NCBI RefSeq assembly: GCF_023701945.1
Contig: NZ_JABAEF010000011.1
Location: forward strand, 1-64,000
Length of the DNA: 64,000 nt
Direction of reading: 5' to 3'
Source: Rhizobium sp. CG5
GTDB lineage: Bacteria; Pseudomonadota; Alphaproteobacteria; Rhizobiales; Rhizobiaceae
Under the pieces are notes generated by a model. It was not told where the DNA came from. It ran no database searches and was given only the letters and a program-made list of their open reading frames with translations. Positions 60,260 to 64,000 of the stretch are shown one piece after another; position 1 is the stretch's first letter, and each line of letters begins with the position of its first letter. The position numbers and the translations under genes were made by a program.

Positions 60260-61600
60260 TCAGGCTTTCACAATGTTGGTGGACACAATCTGCCGCCTTG
60301 CAAAGATGTTGCGCGTGTCGACAATCAACGGCGCCCAGTCGGCAATGCTCTGATAGTCGACGGCGTCATGATCCGTCGATACCAGTACGAGATCGAAGCT
60401 GCGGATCGTTGCCTCGTCAAAGGCGATGCTGCGCTGACCCATCAGATCAAGATATTCGCGGGTCCTGGGAATTTCAGCAATGAAGGGATCGTGATAGGCA
60501 ATATCGGCCCCGCGCTCCTTCAGCAGTTCCATCATCCGCAGCGATGGACTTTCGCGGATATCAGGGACATTCTTCTTGTAGGCGAGCCCGAGGACCAACA
60601 CGCGCGACCGGCTGAGCGCCTTGCCCGCCTGACGATCGAGCGTCTCGGCCACCCTGGCGACGATATGGTAAGGCATCGCGGTATTCACCTCGCCGGCAAG
60701 CTCGATAAAACGGGTCGGCCGGTCGAATTCGCGGGATTTCCACGTCAGATAGAATGGGTCGATCGGGATGCAGTGGCCGCCAAGGCCGGGGCCCGGATAG
60801 AAGGGCATGTAGCCGAATGGCTTGGTCTTGGCCGCATCAATCACTTCCCAGATATCGATGCCCATCTCGTCATAGACCAGCTTAAGCTCGTTCACGAGTG
60901 CGATATTGACGGCGCGGAAGATGTTTTCGGTCAGCTTGACGGCTTCAGCCGTCGCCGTGGTCGAGACCGGCACCACGGTTTTCACCACCGCACCGTAAAA
61001 GGCGATCATCAGTTCGCGCGCATCGGCACCGTCGCCGGCAACCACCTTGGGAATGGTCGAGGTTGCAAAATCGCGATTGCCAGGATCCTCGCGCTCCGGC
61101 GAAAAACCGAGGAAAAAATCCTTGCCGGCTGCCAGGCCCGTCTTTTGCAAAATCGGCTTTACCACTTCTTCCGTCGTCCCGGGCCATGTGGTTGATTCCA
61201 GCACCACGAGTTGACCGGGGCGCAAGGTTTCGGCAATCGTTCGGCAGGTGTTTTCGACATAGGAGAGGTCGGGATCGCGTTGGCGTGTCAGCGGTGTCGG
61301 CACGCAGATGGCAATCACGTCACAGTCTGCAAGCCCCTTGAAGTCACAGGTCGCAGCAAACCGTCCGGCTGCAATTTCCGCCTGCAGAACCGCGCTGGAA
61401 ACGGCCTCGATATAGCTCTCCCCCGCCGCGATCGCGGTAATCTTCTGTGGATCTACGTCAAAGCCTGTCACGGTGAAGCCGGCCTTTGCCATGCTCATCG
61501 CCAGGGGCAATCCGACATAGCCGAGACCAATGACGCCAGCTTTCGCCGTGCGTGCCTGGATGGCCGACAAAAGTCCGGTCGCAACGGCGGATGATGTCAT
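60260..61600 (-). CDS. UDP-N-acetylhexosamine 6-dehydrogenase (WbpA/WecC-type nucleotide sugar dehydrogenase)
   Basis: A 446-residue enzyme of the UDP-glucose/GDP-mannose dehydrogenase family. The NAD site is GVIGLGYVGLPLAMSMAKAG. The catalytic cysteine is Cys277 in GLGGHCIPIDPFYL. The KLTENIFRAVNIALVNELK helix and C-terminal KKNVPDIRESPS segment match the N-acetylhexosamine branch (WbpA, WecC) more than UDP-glucose dehydrogenase. It supplies uronic-acid sugars for capsule, O-antigen or exopolysaccharide. It heads an operon with methyltransferase and phosphoesterase and is divergent from the glycosyltransferase gene. Confidence 0.9.
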   Translation of the reverse strand: MTSSAVATGLLSAIQARTAKAGVIGLGYVGLPLAMSMAKAGFTVTGFDVDPQKITAIAAGESYIEAVSSAVLQAEIAAGRFAATCDFKGLADCDVIAICVPTPLTRQRDPDLSYVENTCRTIAETLRPGQLVVLESTTWPGTTEEVVKPILQKTGLAAGKDFFLGFSPEREDPGNRDFATSTIPKVVAGDGADARELMIAFYGAVVKTVVPVSTTATAEAVKLTENIFRAVNIALVNELKLVYDEMGIDIWEVIDAAKTKPFGYMPFYPGPGLGGHCIPIDPFYLTWKSREFDRPTRFIELAGEVNTAMPYHIVARVAETLDRQAGKALSRSRVLVLGLAYKKNVPDIRESPSLRMMELLKERGADIAYHDPFIAEIPRTREYLDLMGQRSIAFDEATIRSFDLVLVSTDHDAVDYQSIADWAPLIVDTRNIFARRQIVSTNIVKA

Positions 61601-61751
61601 GGATGAGAGGCTCCGTCAGGTTCTATTGTCCCTCAGGTGCGTCTAGCCCGCCTGGATGTCAAGAGCCGGCAATGGCGGCTGGCAGGATCGTTTCGCCTGT
61701 TGATCGACCGCGCCTCTTGCCTTGCCTGCAGGACCGGGCTTTAACGCAGAT

Positions 61752-62843
61752 ATGAAGATCGCCTTCTACGCGCCGCTGAAATCGCCTGAGCATCCGGTTC
61801 CCTCTGGCGATCGCCTGATGGCAAAACAACTCGTCGCAGCCCTCAGCGAGACCGGCAACCAAGTCTCGGTCGCATCGCATTTGCGCAGCTTTCACCGGAC
61901 ACCGGATACGGTTCTGCCCGATCTTGAATCGCAGGTGGCATCCGAGATCGAACGGCTTCGCCAGGAATGGCAGCGCAACGGCCCGCCCGATCTCTGGTTC
62001 TGTTATCACCCCTATTACAAGGCGCCGGATCTCATCGGGCCGCCGCTTGCCCGCCTTTTTGGCATTCCCTACGTGACTGCGGAAGCCTCCTATTCGAAGC
62101 GGCGCAATCTTGGTTGCTGGGCACGGCATCAGGATGCGCTGAAGGATCTGGTCGCCAGAGCCGCCGTCAACTTCTGCTTCACCGAGCGAGACCGTGCGGG
62201 CCTGGAATCGGCAGTTCCAGACGCGCGACTTGCGCGTATCGCCCCCTTCATCGACGCCGCGCCATTCCTCACCGCAACTCCGGCGCCGGAAAAGGCCCGC
62301 CTGGTGACGGTCGCGATGATGCGACCGGGTGATAAGCTCCAGAGCTATGCCGCGCTGGCGGCAGCTTTGAAATATGTAATTGCCCCCGACTGGCACCTTG
62401 CCATTGTCGGCGATGGCCCGGAGCGGGAAGCTGTCGAAGCGCTCTTTTCCGCTTTTCCAGCAGGCCGGATCGAATGGCTGGGTGAGTTGTCTCGCACCGG
62501 GGTCATCGAACAACTGTCACGCGCCTCGCTTTTCGTCTGGCCCGGTCATGGCGAGGCCTACGGGCTTGCCTATCTCGAAGCGCAGGCAGCCGGCCTGCCG
62601 GTCATCGCCGAAAACATCGCCGGCGTACCAGAAGTCGTACTCGACGGCAGCACGGGTCTGCTGACCGCGTCCAATGACGCCAGCGGCTTGGCGCAATCCA
62701 TTGACTCTCTGCTTTCGGATCAACAACAACGGCAGAAGCTTGCCGAAGCTGCCCGAATATTTGTCTCGACCGAACGTTCTTTACCGGTGGTCGCTCGCCG
62801 CATTGCCGACCTCCTGGTTCCAGCACTGGAGTTTACCCTATGA
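61752..62843 (+). CDS. Glycosyltransferase family 4 protein
   Basis: A 363-residue GT-B glycosyltransferase. The N-terminal acceptor half begins MKIAFYAPLKSPEHPVPSGDR. The donor half contains GEAYGLAYLEAQAAGLPVIA with the E-x7-E motif and PEVVLDGSTGLL. GT4 enzymes transfer a sugar from a nucleotide donor with retention. ATG 61752 fits the N terminus. It overlaps the deacetylase gene by 4 bp, and both belong to polysaccharide synthesis with the divergent UDP-sugar dehydrogenase. Confidence 0.88.
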   Translation: MKIAFYAPLKSPEHPVPSGDRLMAKQLVAALSETGNQVSVASHLRSFHRTPDTVLPDLESQVASEIERLRQEWQRNGPPDLWFCYHPYYKAPDLIGPPLARLFGIPYVTAEASYSKRRNLGCWARHQDALKDLVARAAVNFCFTERDRAGLESAVPDARLARIAPFIDAAPFLTATPAPEKARLVTVAMMRPGDKLQSYAALAAALKYVIAPDWHLAIVGDGPEREAVEALFSAFPAGRIEWLGELSRTGVIEQLSRASLFVWPGHGEAYGLAYLEAQAAGLPVIAENIAGVPEVVLDGSTGLLTASNDASGLAQSIDSLLSDQQQRQKLAEAARIFVSTERSLPVVARRIADLLVPALEFTL

Positions 62844-63565
62844 CCGAACTACTGCTGCGCGAGACCCTGGGTCGCCTGGCGGACAACCGCCAGACGATAA
62901 AACTGTGGCTGCGCGACGATGACGCGGTCAACCCATCAACAGCGCTCGACACCTTGTTGACCATGACCGCTTCATACGCCGTTCCGGTAACGCTCGCCGT
63001 CATACCCGAGCACACAGGCGAAGCCTTGGCAAAAAGGCTCGACACCGCGCCGGATGCCCTCGTCGCCGTGCATGGATGGTCCCACGCCAATCACGCGCCG
63101 GACGGCGAAAAGAAGCAGGAACTCGGACCGAGCCGTCCGGCCGAGTTGGTTCTAGCTGAACTGAAGGCCGGCCTGCGCAAGTTGAAGGACCTGCACGCCC
63201 ACCGTTTCATTCCGATGCTGGTGCCCCCGTGGAACCGCATTGCCGCAGGTCTTGCGTCTCGGCTTGGCGAGCAGGGTTTCACATCGCTCTCTGTTTTCGG
63301 CAGGGAGCAGCCAAGCTCTCCCATCTGTCTGATCAACACCCATGTCGATATCATGGACTGGCATGGCACCCGCGGCGGACGCCCGGCCCCCGTCTTGTTT
63401 GCAGAGCTTGCAACCGAAATCGGACGGGTCGATCCGGCGCCGCTGACCGGCATACTGACCCATCACCTCGTGCATGACGCCGCAGCCTGGGATTTTCTGG
63501 AAGCGCTCTTTGCCATCACGAATGGCCATCCGGCATGCGAATGGGTACGGCCAGAACCGAGCTGA
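62840..63565 (+). CDS. Polysaccharide deacetylase family protein
   Basis: A 241-residue NodB-like homology enzyme. WLRDDDAVNPST contains the metal-proximal Asp pair and LVAVHGWSHANHAP provides metal His residues. The C terminus has ITGILTHHLVHD with a further His pair. These enzymes remove acetyl groups from N-acetyl sugars or glycan ends. It is coupled to the GT4 gene by overlap, which suggests modification of the glycan made by that enzyme. It lacks a signal peptide, so it probably acts in the cytoplasm on an intermediate. Confidence 0.84.
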   Translation: MTELLLRETLGRLADNRQTIKLWLRDDDAVNPSTALDTLLTMTASYAVPVTLAVIPEHTGEALAKRLDTAPDALVAVHGWSHANHAPDGEKKQELGPSRPAELVLAELKAGLRKLKDLHAHRFIPMLVPPWNRIAAGLASRLGEQGFTSLSVFGREQPSSPICLINTHVDIMDWHGTRGGRPAPVLFAELATEIGRVDPAPLTGILTHHLVHDAAAWDFLEALFAITNGHPACEWVRPEPS

Positions 63566-63568
63566 CGG

Positions 63569-64000
63569 TTACCAGGACTTCCAGTCGATCAGGAAACCCC
63601 GATCGCAGCGCATCGCCTCATTGCGCGCGTCATCCACCGCCTCAAGCGGCGCGCGGCGCGGCAGGACCGCGGCCATCATGTCGACTGTGGCAAGCGTGAC
63701 GCCAGCACCCCGACAGGCATAGGTGAAGATCAATGGCCCCGTCGACCACCAGGCTGGCGCATCCGGCAAAGCGCCCATAACCCGCGGGATCGCCTCTATG
63801 ATCCGCCGTATGACCGGATGCTGCGGTGGCGTGCTGATGAAGGCATTGGCCAGAAGCAGGCCGCCGGCACTGGTCAGCCGCGGCGTCGCGTCGGCCAGCG
63901 CCGTAAAGCCGACAAGTGCGATAAAATCGTCGAAGCCAACATCGTCGCGCGCCGGATACCAGTCGGCATCCATGTAGAGGCCACCGAATTTTTCCAGCAC
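63569..64000 (-). CDS. DXD-type glycosyltransferase (GT32-like), N terminus outside window
   Basis: The 143 visible C-terminal residues are LEKFGGLYMDADWYP with the DXD metal motif, ANAFISTPPQHPVIRRIIEAIPR, and TGPLIFTYACR. These match the sugar-binding DXD region of GT32/Gly_transf_sug glycosyltransferases (Och1/TcdB-like fold). The frame stays open to the window edge, so the gene continues upstream beyond 64000. It is convergent with the deacetylase gene, 3 bp apart, and presumably also works in surface polysaccharide synthesis. Confidence 0.8.
   Translation of the reverse strand: MLEKFGGLYMDADWYPARDDVGFDDFIALVGFTALADATPRLTSAGGLLLANAFISTPPQHPVIRRIIEAIPRVMGALPDAPAWWSTGPLIFTYACRGAGVTLATVDMMAAVLPRRAPLEAVDDARNEAMRCDRGFLIDWKSW

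Noticed and set aside
60316-60323. TGTCGACA site in the UDP-sugar dehydrogenase gene as a regulon operator
   Set aside because: Inside coding sequence, not fully matching GTGTCGACAC. A similar partial match inside the mutase gene (37239-37246) shows that the 8-bp core occurs by chance.

Overview
The window looks like a chromosome arm or megaplasmid segment of a Rhizobiales-type alphaproteobacterium (Rhizobium/Agrobacterium/Ensifer style). This is inferred from the high GC content, the density of ABC uptake systems paired with LacI, RpiR, GntR, LysR and AraC regulators, the tight ATGA-type gene overlaps, and the surface-polysaccharide genes at the right end. No rRNA, tRNA, CRISPR array or insertion sequence was recognised.

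Layout. 1-2.6 kb: AraC regulator and MFS exporter, with a hairpin over the MFS ribosome binding site. 2.8-5.2 kb: TetR regulator with two EamA-type transporters, and a TetR-like operator. 5.4-10.7 kb: an ECF-type vitamin/nucleobase uptake system (EcfT, a double ATPase, an S component) bracketed by two paralogous phosphoribosyltransferases, with a divergent LysR regulator. 10.8-21.2 kb: a complete four-carbon sugar acid (tetronate) pathway. A lactonase, 2-oxo-tetronate isomerase, threonate-type dehydrogenase and sugar ABC transporter lie on the minus strand; LacI regulator, 3-oxo-tetronate kinase and decarboxylase lie on the plus strand. Twin perfect LacI-type operators sit between them. 21.2-22.8 kb: HipBA kinase/antitoxin module with its operator. 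23-31.9 kb: a minus-strand operon of RpiR regulator, peptide ABC transporter (SBP, two permeases, two ATPases), M81 metallopeptidase and an amino-acid-oxidase-type flavoprotein.

The most interesting part is 32.2-53.5 kb, a catabolic regulon that I cannot match to a described pathway. One operon holds an FAD dehydrogenase, cupin, aspartate-dehydrogenase-like enzyme, alpha/beta hydrolase and a single-chain coenzyme-B12 mutase. A second holds a 2-oxoacid/acetoin dehydrogenase-like E1 alpha, E1 beta and a lipoyl-protein/hydrolase fusion, then NIPSNAP, a DUF3830-like protein, a hydroxyacyl-CoA-dehydrogenase-type enzyme and an SDR. Next come a ProC-like reductase and an FCD/GntR regulator. The last operon is a Liv-type ABC importer with a DAO-type oxidase and an SDR. 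A palindrome centred on GTGTCGACAC occurs before three of these operons, and a weaker version lies before the GntR gene, so the four units are probably one regulon. The likely substrate is a nitrogen-containing organic acid whose carbon skeleton is rearranged with B12. This is inference.

53.5-57.1 kb is a small accessory patch: a decayed haloperoxidase-type hydrolase, an orphan receiver protein, and an SDR plus SnoaL-like pair with a divergent LysR. 57.4-64 kb carries a PAP2 membrane phosphatase with an altered motif, then envelope/polysaccharide genes: metallophosphoesterase, methyltransferase, UDP-sugar dehydrogenase, GT4 glycosyltransferase, polysaccharide deacetylase, and a DXD glycosyltransferase cut by the window edge.
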